Source: Clostridiales bacterium (GTDB lineage: Bacteria; Bacillota; Clostridia; Saccharofermentanales; Saccharofermentanaceae). Taken from it: DNA of 64,000 nucleotides. Location: positions 1 through 64,000 of the forward strand of contig JAFZVE010000066.1 in the NCBI GenBank assembly GCA_017617995.1. The letters run 5' to 3'. The notes beneath the pieces were generated by a model, which was given only the letters and a program-made list of their open reading frames with translations, was not told the origin of the DNA and did not search any database. Made by a program: the position numbers and the translations under genes. Positions 1 to 8,891 of the stretch are shown one piece after another. Each line of letters starts with the position of its first letter. The stretch's first letter is position 1.

Positions 1-614
<614 letters not shown>

Positions 615-616
615 TC

Positions 617-644
617 ATTATACAACCGCTTATAGGATTTGCAA
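617..644 (-). promoter_or_regulatory. Promoter of gdhA
   Basis: Read on the minus strand: TTGCAA (639-644), a 16-base spacer, then a perfect TATAAT (617-622). This gives a start near 610 and a leader of about 110 bases before gdhA. Confidence 0.7.
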
Positions 645-824
645 ATAGGAATACGGAGATTTTTGCAAGAAGAATAAAAAACGTTGCAAAAAACAGCATG
701 TTTTTTCACGCGGGAGTTCTCTGGGAAGAAGTGAGCATTGGTCGGAATATGTTGATAAATACGATATTATCTGCGGACAGTGCCCCAAATCGCATTATGA
801 AACTTGCGATTGCAAATGTTGCAT
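639..824. promoter_or_regulatory. Cluster of palindromic TTGCAA hexamers in the gdhA upstream region
   Basis: The self-complementary hexamer TTGCAA occurs at 639-644, 663-668, 684-689 and 810-815, with near copies TTGCGA at 804-809 and TTGCAT at 819-824. The first copy doubles as the gdhA -35 box. The rest of the 501-1027 gap has no convincing gene; the ORFs in it lack ribosome sites and family resemblance. A TATAAT at 963-968 may serve the gene at 1028. Binding by a regulator is only inferred. Confidence 0.35.
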
Positions 825-1027
825 AATTAGTGCTTTTCGAGATGTGAGAAAAGCAGGAAGAACGCTGTATGGTTTTCTCTTATAGCATGATGTGGGGGAG
901 AACACAATCTCAGAAAGGCCTCCGAAAACTGATGCGATATTCCGCAGGGAAGACAGTTTTTCTATAATGAATGCTAATGGTAATATATAAATATTGTATT
1001 TCGTGTTTGGGGAGATAGGAGGATAAT

Positions 1028-2278
1028 ATGGCAAGAAATTGCCCGGGATGCGGTGCGCCGCTTGTTTACGATCCGGGATTTGATTCGCTCGTGTGCGAGA
1101 CGTGCGGAAACATCATCGATCCGCAGACGCTTTCAGATGCTGACGATTTTTACCTCAATATGGGATCTGGCGATGATCCGGTAGCGCTCGAAGATCTCCT
1201 GGAGGAAGAGGAGATCACCGGTGAAATGTATGACTGTCACATCCATCAGTGCACACAGTGTGGCGGTGAGGTTATCGTCTCGGGAACGGAAGTTTCGACA
1301 AGGTGTGTGTACTGTGGAGCCACAACTCTGGTATTTAACCGTATCTCCAAGGAAGTCCGTCCGGACTATGTCATTCCGTTTAAGATCACGAAAGAAGAGG
1401 CACTGGCCAACGTAAAGAAGAAACTGCTGTCCGGTCCTTTCATTCCGAGGTTCTTTAAGAAGATCGACCCTGAATGCGTTCGCGGCATCTACGTTCCGTA
1501 CTATCTGTATGACGGCGTGTATTCGGATACCCAGCGCTTTATGATCGGTAACGAGCCGATCATCAGAGACGGCAGCTGTGAATTCCACGATCTTCCGGTC
1601 GAAGCCTGTAAAGTGCTAGCCGACAAAACATCGGAACTTCTCGATCCGTATTACATGAACGAAAAGGTCGACTTCGATACGTCGTATCTTATGGGGTTTT
1701 ATTCCAATATCGCCGACCTGGAACCACGTGCGGCGAAGGCCTGTGCCGGGCAGAAAGCCAGGGATGTATTTGACTGGGAGATGATGCAGCAGCCTCCGAC
1801 GAGCTTCCGCAAAAAGAGAGTCCTCTCGGTCCCGAAATACGAGATGGAGAGAACCTCTCAGGCGCTCCTGCCCGTCTGGTTCATCACGCTCGATAAGGAT
1901 GGAACACCGTACACGTTCCTTGTGAACGGTCAGACCGGAAAAGTCGTCGGAACGGTCCCCTGGAACAGGGTGCTGGCGGGTGCGATCATCACGACGATCT
2001 TTGTCGCGCTGGCCTCTCTGATCACGATCCTCTTTTTCAAAGAAGGCATATATAAAGAAATCGTTGACAAAGAATTTGATCTACTTACTCATACGAAAAA
2101 AGGCGGAGAGAATATTATCTACGCAGAGATCGGAATCGGTTTTCTGGCAGCTTCCGGAGCGACCACGCTGCTGGGTATCGGTTTTTCGAAGTTCAAGCGC
2201 GTTCTCGACAACCTGAACAGGACCAAGTCAGTCGTTACATTTATCTTTTCGAAAAAGAGACAGGGGGAGGCCAAATGA
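1028..2278 (+). CDS. Zinc-ribbon membrane protein of unknown function
   Basis: A 416-residue protein beginning with two zinc-ribbon units: CPGCG...CETCG at residues 5-27 and CTQCG...CVYCG around 76-97. A conserved middle segment follows (YVIPFKITKEEA and onward), then two hydrophobic helices near residues 317-340 and 365-385. Proteins of this build are common in Clostridia and are often misnamed PriA-like helicase because of the zinc ribbon; no helicase motif is present here. An AGGAGG sits just upstream of the ATG. The stop overlaps the start of the small gene at 2275 (ATGA), so the two are probably co-translated. Function unknown; a membrane-anchored metal-binding role is all the sequence supports. 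Confidence 0.8.
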   Translation: MARNCPGCGAPLVYDPGFDSLVCETCGNIIDPQTLSDADDFYLNMGSGDDPVALEDLLEEEEITGEMYDCHIHQCTQCGGEVIVSGTEVSTRCVYCGATTLVFNRISKEVRPDYVIPFKITKEEALANVKKKLLSGPFIPRFFKKIDPECVRGIYVPYYLYDGVYSDTQRFMIGNEPIIRDGSCEFHDLPVEACKVLADKTSELLDPYYMNEKVDFDTSYLMGFYSNIADLEPRAAKACAGQKARDVFDWEMMQQPPTSFRKKRVLSVPKYEMERTSQALLPVWFITLDKDGTPYTFLVNGQTGKVVGTVPWNRVLAGAIITTIFVALASLITILFFKEGIYKEIVDKEFDLLTHTKKGGENIIYAEIGIGFLAASGATTLLGIGFSKFKRVLDNLNRTKSVVTFIFSKKRQGEAK

Positions 2279-2448
2279 TTCTCGGTATAGTTATTTACGG
2301 ATGCGCGATCATAGCAGCACTTGGCATAGCTTTTCTCTGTGTCGGACTGATGCTGGAAAAATCGAATTTCTTCGGTCACGAAAAAGAATCATGTCCCTCG
2401 ATGAAGAAGTTCTGCTGTGAGAACGTGGAGAAAGATATCTTAAAGTAG
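2275..2448 (+). CDS. Small Cys-rich membrane peptide (57 aa)
   Basis: An ATG overlapping the TGA of the preceding gene (ATGA, 2275-2278) opens a 57-residue frame that ends in TAG at 2446-2448. The N-terminal 25 residues are one hydrophobic helix; the tail carries CPSMKKFCC and ends in a short charged stretch. The ATGA overlap, the membrane helix plus Cys-rich tail, and the stop just before the convergent gene at 2469 argue for a real gene. It recalls small FeoB-associated Cys-rich membrane proteins in general shape only; I do not recognise the family. Confidence 0.6.
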   Translation: MILGIVIYGCAIIAALGIAFLCVGLMLEKSNFFGHEKESCPSMKKFCCENVEKDILK

Positions 2449-2468
2449 GATCCGTTACTTTGTGACAG

Positions 2469-3317
2469 TCACTTGTTCTTCACGCCAATGTGCAGGGCAC
2501 TCTTCGGACAGGCACGGACGCAGTCTCCGCAGCGGATGCACTCCATGCTGTTGGGCTTTCTGCTTGGATCGATATTCATCTTACAGGCCTTGGTGCAGGC
2601 GCTGCAGTGCACGCACTTTCCTTCGTCGAGATGCATGCGCACGAGTGCGAAGCGGTTGAAGAATCCGTAGAATGCGCCTAAAGGACAGAGATACTTACAG
2701 AACGGGCGGTATACGATCAGGCCCGATACGATGATGATGCCGAGCACGATGAGCTTCCAGCTGAAGAGTTTCCCCATCTGGGAGCGGATGATCGGCTGAG
2801 TGAAGTATGAGATGATGCCCGCGATCGTGCCGGAGGGGCAGACGTATTTACAGAAAGTCGGTGTCAGCGGCAGGCACAGCGGGAGGATGATCACCAGCAC
2901 AGCAAGAACGGCATACTTCAGATACCGCAGATACTTGTCGAGCAGGAACTGATTCTTCTTATAGAAAGGAATAAGATACAGAAGGTCCTGCAGGAACCCG
3001 AAGGGGCACAGGAATCCGCACACGATTCGACCGAGGAGCGCACCGACGAACAGGAGGATGCCCAGCACGTAGTAAGGGAAACGGAACTTCAGTCCGCTCA
3101 GGAAACTCTGCAGGGATCCGACCGGGCAGGCGCCGAGTGCGCCGGGACAGGAATAGCAGTTCAGTCCCGGGACGCAGACCTTCTTACTTGCACCGGTATA
3201 GATCTTCCCGGTGAAAAATCCCTTGAAGTTCGCGTTCTGGATAAGTGTGGTCACAGCCTGGATGCCGAGCCTCACGCCACCACCGCAGTGTTTCGTTTTT
3301 CCTTCGTGCTTAGCCAA
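2469..3317 (-). CDS. Polyferredoxin-type 4Fe-4S membrane protein (NapH/YccM-like)
   Basis: A 282-residue membrane protein with several hydrophobic helices and repeated Cys-Pro motifs on cytoplasmic loops (CPGALGACP, FLCPFG, CKYVCPSG, CKYLCPLG). It ends in a ferredoxin domain with two 4Fe-4S motifs, CVHCSACTKAC and CIRCGDCVRACP. This is the NapH/NosR/YccM family, which passes electrons across or along the membrane. The start is a TTG at 3315-3317 inside the end of the upstream CXXC peptide gene (8-base overlap, translational coupling); no ATG fits better. It is the last gene of a TlpA-CXXC-4Fe-4S cassette known in Clostridia, so it probably supplies electrons to the extracytoplasmic thioredoxin. 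That role is inference. Confidence 0.88.
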   Translation of the reverse strand: MAKHEGKTKHCGGGVRLGIQAVTTLIQNANFKGFFTGKIYTGASKKVCVPGLNCYSCPGALGACPVGSLQSFLSGLKFRFPYYVLGILLFVGALLGRIVCGFLCPFGFLQDLLYLIPFYKKNQFLLDKYLRYLKYAVLAVLVIILPLCLPLTPTFCKYVCPSGTIAGIISYFTQPIIRSQMGKLFSWKLIVLGIIIVSGLIVYRPFCKYLCPLGAFYGFFNRFALVRMHLDEGKCVHCSACTKACKMNIDPSRKPNSMECIRCGDCVRACPKSALHIGVKNK

Positions 3318-3465
3318 TTCCGATACACTCCATACAGACGCGCGCAGCCTTATTGAAGACAGACTTCATCTGCCCGGAGTGGATGCCGAAGGCGATCAGC
3401 CCGGCTCCGAGGAGCAGCAGAAGAATGGCGATGATGTTTTTCTCGATAAGGAAGTGCTTCTTCAT
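3310..3465 (-). CDS. CD1871A-family CXXC membrane peptide (51 aa)
   Basis: A short gene between the thioredoxin lipoprotein and the polyferredoxin. It encodes one hydrophobic helix (about residues 11-28) followed by a soluble tail with CMEC at residues 44-47 near the C terminus. The architecture and neighbourhood match the CD1871A family CXXC peptides of Clostridia, which occur between a 4Fe-4S membrane protein and a TlpA-like thioredoxin. A single membrane-anchored CXXC could be the dithiol relay between those partners. The stop codon overlaps the TTG start of the downstream gene. Confidence 0.85.
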   Translation of the reverse strand: MKKHFLIEKNIIAILLLLLGAGLIAFGIHSGQMKSVFNKAARVCMECIGIG

Positions 3466-3491
3466 AAGGGACCTCGCGGGGACATCGTGTA

Positions 3492-4145
3492 TTATCCGAG
3501 CATGCCGTCGACCAGGGCAGCCCAGTTATCGTAGGAGTTTGAACCTACGATCACGCCGTCACCGTAGCCGTTCGATACACCGATGATGTGTCCGGCCTGG
3601 TCGAAGAAGATCGTGGTCGGGACGTAGCCGGTCTGGTACTGGTCGAAGACCGTGTCATAGATGCAGATCGGGTAGGTGGTGCCGGCTGAACTCATGACCT
3701 CCTTGACGTCGTCGAGTTGATCGGTCGACGCGAACACGCCGATGACCTGCAGGCCCTTGTCCTTATAGTTCTCGTAGAGTTTCTCGATCTCCGGCATCTC
3801 CTCAACGCATGGTCCGCACCAGGGCTCCCAGAAGTTGATCATGGTGACCTTGTGGTCCATGAAGATCGTCTCGTCGATCTGCTTTCCGTCGATGTCGGTG
3901 ATCGTGAAGTGGATGTCCGGGATGAAGTTCTTCTCGCGGAATTCCTCGTCGTCGGTCGTGTCGCCCGGCTCCTCATCCGTTTTCTTCGTCTTCTTCGTTT
4001 CATCCTCGTCGTCATCGTCAGCATCTTCGACCTTCGTCTTCTTGGCCGAGTCCTTCTTCTTTTTCGTCGTTTCCTTCGAGGAAGAGCAGGCGGCCATCGA
4101 GGCCGAGAGCATAAGCGCGAGGATGATGGAAAGTTTCTTTTTCAT
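3492..4145 (-). CDS. TlpA/ResA-like thioredoxin lipoprotein
   Basis: From the ATG at 4145 the product has 217 residues: a lipoprotein signal with lipobox SMAAC (Cys20), a Lys/Asp/Glu/Thr linker to about residue 70, then a thioredoxin fold with catalytic WCGPC at 109-113. The family reduces or isomerises disulfides outside the membrane. Two in-frame ATGs upstream (4172 and 4190) would lengthen the N terminus; the 4190 one lies directly against an AAAGGAG with no spacing, so the start is not certain. It follows nspC by about 90 bases on the same strand and heads the redox cassette that ends at 2469. Confidence 0.88.
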   Translation of the reverse strand: MKKKLSIILALMLSASMAACSSSKETTKKKKDSAKKTKVEDADDDDEDETKKTKKTDEEPGDTTDDEEFREKNFIPDIHFTITDIDGKQIDETIFMDHKVTMINFWEPWCGPCVEEMPEIEKLYENYKDKGLQVIGVFASTDQLDDVKEVMSSAGTTYPICIYDTVFDQYQTGYVPTTIFFDQAGHIIGVSNGYGDGVIVGSNSYDNWAALVDGMLG

Positions 4146-4238
4146 GTTTTTGTTTTTGCGGCGCCTTCGCATCACTGCGGAGCGTCGCATCTCCTTTCAA
4201 ATATGGTCTATAGTCTTTCTTTTCTCACTTTTTCAGAT

Positions 4239-5468
4239 TTATAGTCTTTCCTTAAAGTCGTCATACCCGAACTGCTTCACGATGCGGGCGGTGCCGTCCT
4301 CTTCGAGAAGCCAGATCGACGGCAGCGGCATCCCGTTAAAGGTGTTGTCCTTGACCATCGTATACATGGCCATGTCCTGGAAATAGAGGCGGTCGCCGAC
4401 CTTCAGCTCCTTTTCGAAGGAGTAGTCGCCGATGACGTCTCCGGCCAGACAGGTGTTCCCGGCGAGGCGGTACGTATATGGTTTTTCTTCCGCGTCAAAA
4501 GCACTTTTCAACGGGGGTCTATATGGCATCTCGAGTACATCCGGCATATGGCATGCGGCGGAGACGTCGAGGATGGCGATCTTCATGCCGTTCTCCACGA
4601 TGTCGAGCACGGTGCCGACGAGATAACCGGCATCAATCGCCACAGCTTCTCCGGGCTCGAGATATACGGTCACGTTATATTTCTCGGAGAGGCGCTTCAC
4701 TTCAGCGATCAGGCCTTCGCGGTCGTAGTCATCCTTTGAGATGTGATGTCCGCCACCGAGGTTCAGCCATTTGATCTGAGGAAGCTGTAGAAGATCCCCG
4801 AACTTTTCCTCGATCACTTTTATGGTGCGCTGGAGCGGTTCAAATCCCTGCTCGCAGTGTGTGTGGAAGTGCAGACCCTCGATGCCCTCGAAAATGGAAG
4901 GATCTGCTTCCCGTTCCCGGTCAAAGACAGATCGCAGGATCCCGAGACGGGAACCGGTGACGCAGGGGTTATAGATATCGGTCTCGATCTCGGAGTATTC
5001 CGGATTCATGCGAAGACCGAAAGACGGAGCCGTGTGTATTTTTTCCTCGGCTGCGTTTTCAGAAGACAGCCCGGCGCAAGTGCTTTTCGCGAAGGAAAGA
5101 GCGCGTTCGCGGTGGACTTTCCACTGGGAGATCGAGTTGAAGATGATGTGATCGCAGATCGGAAGGAGTTTCTCCATATCCTCGGCCGTGAAGGCGGGCG
5201 CATAGACGTGCGTTTCTTTTCCGAATGGTTTGCCCATCTCTTCGTATCCGAGACGAGCCTCGCAGTAGCCACTGGCGGTAGTGCCGCTTAAGTACTTAGC
5301 CAGTTCGGGGTAGGTCGCGTAGCACGAGTAGGCCTTCTGTGCGAGAAGGATATGCGCGCCGGAACGGTCGGCGACCTCTTTCAGGCGCTCGGCATTACGG
5401 CGCAACGCCGGCATATCGACCACGAATGCCGGGGTCGGGACTGTGTCCAGAGAACGGATATCTTCCAT
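4239..5468 (-). CDS. nspC: Carboxynorspermidine/carboxyspermidine decarboxylase
   Basis: A 409-residue PLP enzyme of the alanine-racemase-fold decarboxylase group. Recognisable parts are the N-terminal TPAFVVD, the PLP lysine in LLAQKAYSC, the HTHCEQ segment, the LNLGGGHHISKDDYD region and the C-terminal CLAGDVIGDY...GDRLYFQDMAMYT typical of NspC. It decarboxylates carboxyspermidine or carboxynorspermidine to the polyamine. Its partner dehydrogenase is at 8892-10094, in the same direction but separated by the sigma pair and the amidase. A GGGAGG lies eight bases before the ATG. It is transcribed from 5510-5537 and probably continues into the thioredoxin cassette. With no diaminopropane-forming genes visible, spermidine is the more likely product. 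Confidence 0.92.
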   Translation of the reverse strand: MEDIRSLDTVPTPAFVVDMPALRRNAERLKEVADRSGAHILLAQKAYSCYATYPELAKYLSGTTASGYCEARLGYEEMGKPFGKETHVYAPAFTAEDMEKLLPICDHIIFNSISQWKVHRERALSFAKSTCAGLSSENAAEEKIHTAPSFGLRMNPEYSEIETDIYNPCVTGSRLGILRSVFDREREADPSIFEGIEGLHFHTHCEQGFEPLQRTIKVIEEKFGDLLQLPQIKWLNLGGGHHISKDDYDREGLIAEVKRLSEKYNVTVYLEPGEAVAIDAGYLVGTVLDIVENGMKIAILDVSAACHMPDVLEMPYRPPLKSAFDAEEKPYTYRLAGNTCLAGDVIGDYSFEKELKVGDRLYFQDMAMYTMVKDNTFNGMPLPSIWLLEEDGTARIVKQFGYDDFKERL

Positions 5469-5509
5469 GATTACACCTCCCAGAACAGATACTTACGGAT
5501 AGATTATAA

Positions 5510-5537
5510 ATGATAGCGCCCGTTTTTGATATGACAA
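5510..5537 (-). promoter_or_regulatory. Promoter of nspC
   Basis: Minus strand: TTGTCA (5532-5537), 16-base spacer, TATCAT (5510-5515). A second -10-like TATAAT lies at 5503-5508. It faces away from the sigma gene at 5607, so the intergenic stretch carries divergent transcription. Confidence 0.5.
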
Positions 5538-5563
5538 AATAGAAATCTGCGATGACCTGTAAG

Positions 5564-5597
5564 ATGTGTGAAAGAATTTTGTTATTATGTGTGAAAG
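5564..5597 (+). repeat. 11-base direct repeat upstream of the ECF sigma gene
   Basis: ATGTGTGAAAG occurs at 5564-5574 and again at 5587-5597, 23 bases apart, just before the start at 5607. The second copy contributes to the ribosome site (GAAAGGGG). It could be an operator or ECF-type recognition element; no canonical ECF -35/-10 pair was identified. Confidence 0.35.
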
Positions 5598-5606
5598 GGG
5601 TGAACC

Positions 5607-6176
5607 ATGAAGGAAACGGATGATGCGACAATCGTACAGATGTGCTGGGAGAGAAGTGAAAGAGCGCTCTCTGTGATCGCCGAGAAATACGGCCGGTTCT
5701 GCATGTCGATCGCCAGGAACATCCTCGGAAGTACAGAGGACGCCGAGGAGTGTGTCAATGACTCGTACCTCGCGGTCTGGAACAGCATCCCTCCGAAAAG
5801 ACCTTCGACCCTGGCTCCTTTCCTTGGCCGGATCACGAGAAACCGTGCCTTGAACATGTATAAGCAACAGCACGCGGGCAAGCGCGGCGGCTATGGCCTC
5901 GACCTGGTTCTCGAAGAACTGGAGGAAGTTCTTCCGAGCCGAGAGTCGGCTGACAGTGAACTTCTGCAGAAAGAGTTCATGGAATCCGTGCAGCGTTTCC
6001 TTTCTTCCCTTCCTCCCGAGAAGCGGAAGATCTTCGTGCGGCGCTACTGGTACGCGGACAGCGTCAGAGACATCGCGAAGGCGAGTGGCCTGTCGGAGAA
6101 CAATATCTCCGTCTCGCTTCACCGTATGCGCAAGGACCTGCTCGCATACCTCGAGAAAGGAGGCCCGTTGACATGA
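5607..6176 (+). CDS. ECF-type RNA polymerase sigma factor
   Basis: A 189-residue sigma-70 family protein with only regions 2 and 4. Region 2 spans roughly residues 25-85 (NILGSTEDAEECVNDSYLAVW), and region 4 spans about 125-180, with a helix-turn-helix ending in LSENNISVSLHRMRKDL. The ATG follows GAAAGGGG by a few bases. Its stop overlaps the ATG of the next gene (ATGA), the usual arrangement of an extracytoplasmic-function sigma factor with its regulator. Signal and targets are not visible. Confidence 0.9.
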   Translation: MKETDDATIVQMCWERSERALSVIAEKYGRFCMSIARNILGSTEDAEECVNDSYLAVWNSIPPKRPSTLAPFLGRITRNRALNMYKQQHAGKRGGYGLDLVLEELEEVLPSRESADSELLQKEFMESVQRFLSSLPPEKRKIFVRRYWYADSVRDIAKASGLSENNISVSLHRMRKDLLAYLEKGGPLT

Positions 6177-7192
6177 ACGGCGAGAGAATCTTCGAATTAC
6201 TGGGAAATATAGATGATTGCTGGATCCTGGAGGCTCAGGAGATGACGACTACAGCAGAGGCGGTGGCGGCAGATGTCACTTCTTCTGCAAAAGTACTTGC
6301 GCCGAGGGTTCCGTCTTCCGATTTAGAAAAATCTGCCCCGAAGGGCCGGTCTACTGCCTCGGCAGCATCTGCCCCGACGCTGCGTTCGCGTCTTAAAAGT
6401 TTCTATGCGAGCGGATGGCCTGTGGCGATTGCGGCGATACTTCTCTTTATCATGGGTATCGGTGTGATTCTTAAAGGAATGCTCACGAAGAACCCGGAGA
6501 CGGAGATGTCTGACGCGACACATTCTTCTCCGGAAACACAGGTGATGATGTCACAAAGAAATGAGACCGGTGCCGGTCCGACCGAAGCGTGGGGAGTGAA
6601 CGAATCGACTCCGGATGGCGGTACGGAAACCGATCCGGCGTCCGGAGGGGTCGGCGCGATCCCGAAGATTCCGGAGGATCGTACGATCGTACTGACTGGA
6701 AAGCCGATCACGGACGAAGAAGCGGCAGCGTATTTCGAGACTGAATTCAGCTTCATATGTGAGGGGCTTCGTACCATGGGCGTATCGCTCACGGATCCGC
6801 ATATCTCGAGCAAAGGTTATTGCTATCTTCAGTACGGCACCTACGAAGGCGAGGGCTTGACGGTGCATCAGGATTCCCGGGATTATCCCCTTTATGACGG
6901 GGACGAACTGAAGGCGATCGTGACACTTTTCCGGGATCAGGAGGACGGCAGTATCCATAATTCTCCGAGTTTCGGCGGAGACTGGATGAAGGGATACGGC
7001 GAGTGGCTCGCAGCGCATAAGGGACAGGAACTTCTCTTCGTGCGGGCCGGGAATACCGAGTTCATCCTTGCGCAGAACGACGATTGTATGAATCCGTCCG
7101 GCATGTCGCAGGATGAGATCGATCAGTACTTCGAGGGCATCGCGTATCCGATGGAACTCCTCTATTGCGAAGCAGCGACTTACACGCCGTGA
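6173..7192 (+). CDS. Single-pass membrane protein, likely anti-sigma partner
   Basis: A 339-residue protein with a cytoplasmic N-terminal part of about 78 residues, one transmembrane helix near 79-101, and an extracytoplasmic Thr/Glu/Gly/Pro-rich linker. A folded C-terminal region of about 170 residues follows, which I do not recognise. The four-base overlap with the sigma gene and the topology fit an anti-sigma regulator, although no zinc-binding HXXXCXXC motif is present in the N-terminal part. The role is inferred from position. It converges on the amidase at 7276 with no clear terminator between. Confidence 0.7.
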   Translation: MNGERIFELLGNIDDCWILEAQEMTTTAEAVAADVTSSAKVLAPRVPSSDLEKSAPKGRSTASAASAPTLRSRLKSFYASGWPVAIAAILLFIMGIGVILKGMLTKNPETEMSDATHSSPETQVMMSQRNETGAGPTEAWGVNESTPDGGTETDPASGGVGAIPKIPEDRTIVLTGKPITDEEAAAYFETEFSFICEGLRTMGVSLTDPHISSKGYCYLQYGTYEGEGLTVHQDSRDYPLYDGDELKAIVTLFRDQEDGSIHNSPSFGGDWMKGYGEWLAAHKGQELLFVRAGNTEFILAQNDDCMNPSGMSQDEIDQYFEGIAYPMELLYCEAATYTP

Positions 7193-7275
7193 GAGGCGAC
7201 ACCGGTTCGCTTATCGAGATTTCACGGGATGAACTCTCGATGATCTGCGATGATATTGCCCGATGACTCACGCCA

Positions 7276-8634
7276 TTATTTGCCGTTGAAATACACGACC
7301 ACGCCGTCGGTTACGGAGGTGGCCACGGTCTTTACGTTGCTGTCCTGAAGGAGCATGTTTCTGTCGTTGTCATCACTTAAGAAAGCCACCTCGATCAGGG
7401 CACCACATAGTCCGTGCTCACGAAGAACGGCATAGTTATCTGCGCTTACGGGATATCCGTTCGTCTCGAACTCCGGGATATTTCCCACGATGTTGTCATA
7501 GAGGCAGTAAGCGAGAAATTCGTTGTCTTCGTTTTTGCGGCCATAGTAATCCGCGCGGATCGGAAAGTCGTAGCGCTGGAATTCACTGTTCGTCTCCATT
7601 TGGCGGTGTTCGCTCTCGATTACGGAATCATCGGTGACGTAGTAGATCTGTGTGCCATGCTGCTGTCTGCTTTCACTGGAGTTCAGATGCACTGCAAGGA
7701 AGATCACGTTATCCAGTTCGTATTCCATGTCGAAGAGTTCCTCCAGATCTTCGCCTACACCGGAGCCGACCATGATGCCCATACCTCCGGAGGCAACGGT
7801 ATCCTCGTTGATGTCGATGCTCTCCTGCAGGAGCCATCTGAGTTCGTCTGCACGATCCTTAGAGAAGGGGAGTTTTCCCTGTTTTTCGGCGATATCCAGA
7901 CAGATCAGGTGTGTCTGTGCCAGACGGTTATAGAGGGAGACCCAGCTGTTATCGGTGCGAAGCATGTAGACGTTTGCGCCGCGGGCGACAAGATCGTCCT
8001 TGATCGCATTGGCGATGCGGAGATTAAACTCGCATTCGTAGTAGTCCGGTGCATCAAAGGGGAAGACGCATCCGGTGTCCCGGCCGCCATGTCCCGGATC
8101 CAGGATGACGGTATAGCCTGTAAGATCACCGCTTCCGGAGCCTTCCAGAAGAAGATAACCGGTGCCGCGGCCTTCTCCGTCGTCTTCGTAATCGCCGTAC
8201 TCATCGGCTTCGTTGTACGTATCCGCATTCTTCTTGGTCTTGCGGTTCTTTTTCTTTTTAGAAGAGGAATCGGATGAGGAGAAGAAGGAACGGAACGAAG
8301 CCAGATCTCCCTGCTGGTCAAGAAAGATCATGCAACCGGCCAGCCCGCCCAGTATGAGTATCATCACGAGAGCGATGACCATGACACGACGGAATGTCGA
8401 AGTTTCTTTCTTCTTTTGTTTCTCTGCGGTACGCTTCGCCTGTCCGGGGTTTCTGTCCGGAGCGGTATGTACTGCATTCTCTGGAGCCCTGACAAAACTA
8501 TAGCTTGGCGCCGGGCTTGTATTTCTGTGTGTCCCGCTATTTTGTGCCTGCCTGGTATAATATTCCGTACCAGCATTCTGTGTTTCAAATTCATCTACTA
8601 ATGGAGTTGATCTTCTTGCGTCTCGTCTCTTCAC
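7276..8634 (-). CDS. Membrane-anchored N-acetylmuramoyl-L-alanine amidase (Amidase_3)
   Basis: A 452-residue type II membrane protein. It has a polar N terminus of about 80 residues, one transmembrane helix near 84-106, a Ser/Lys/Asp-rich linker, then the zinc amidase domain starting at VILDPGHGG. Zinc ligands and catalytic residues are visible as His in DPGHGG, Glu in YYECEFNL, His in AVHLNSS and Glu in GALIEVAFLS. It cleaves the bond between N-acetylmuramic acid and the stem peptide. The start is a GTG at 8632-8634 preceded by AAGGTGAT. A TATAAT at 8685-8690 (minus) is the likely -10 with a weak -35. It sits between the sigma pair and the polyamine genes without obvious functional link. Confidence 0.9.
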   Translation of the reverse strand: MKRRDARRSTPLVDEFETQNAGTEYYTRQAQNSGTHRNTSPAPSYSFVRAPENAVHTAPDRNPGQAKRTAEKQKKKETSTFRRVMVIALVMILILGGLAGCMIFLDQQGDLASFRSFFSSSDSSSKKKKNRKTKKNADTYNEADEYGDYEDDGEGRGTGYLLLEGSGSGDLTGYTVILDPGHGGRDTGCVFPFDAPDYYECEFNLRIANAIKDDLVARGANVYMLRTDNSWVSLYNRLAQTHLICLDIAEKQGKLPFSKDRADELRWLLQESIDINEDTVASGGMGIMVGSGVGEDLEELFDMEYELDNVIFLAVHLNSSESRQQHGTQIYYVTDDSVIESEHRQMETNSEFQRYDFPIRADYYGRKNEDNEFLAYCLYDNIVGNIPEFETNGYPVSADNYAVLREHGLCGALIEVAFLSDDNDRNMLLQDSNVKTVATSVTDGVVVYFNGK

Positions 8635-8793
8635 AATATCACCTTTTCACCGCATCGATCCGCGGCCTTCCTGATTTCGGCATCATTATAGAGAACCGCT
8701 TCCGGTCGAAAATGAAGGATTTGTAATACTTCCCCCTAAGTGACGAATCAGTTATCGAATTGACTTATCCGGGAAACATAAAGAATACAAGAC

Positions 8794-8817
8794 GGGAGTG
8801 ATCATACGATCACTCCC
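8794..8817 (-). terminator. Hairpin terminator after the carboxyspermidine dehydrogenase gene
   Basis: A perfect 10-base-pair stem (GGGAGTGATC / GATCACTCCC) with a four-base loop. On the minus strand it is followed by a T-rich run (GTCTTGTATTCTTT), about 75 bases beyond the stop at 8892. Confidence 0.65.
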
Positions 8818-8891
8818 GCCATGCTTGTATCCATGATGTGTGAAAAATCTGTTCGCCCTCGGGAAAGAAGAAGCGAGACAAATGGAAGAGC

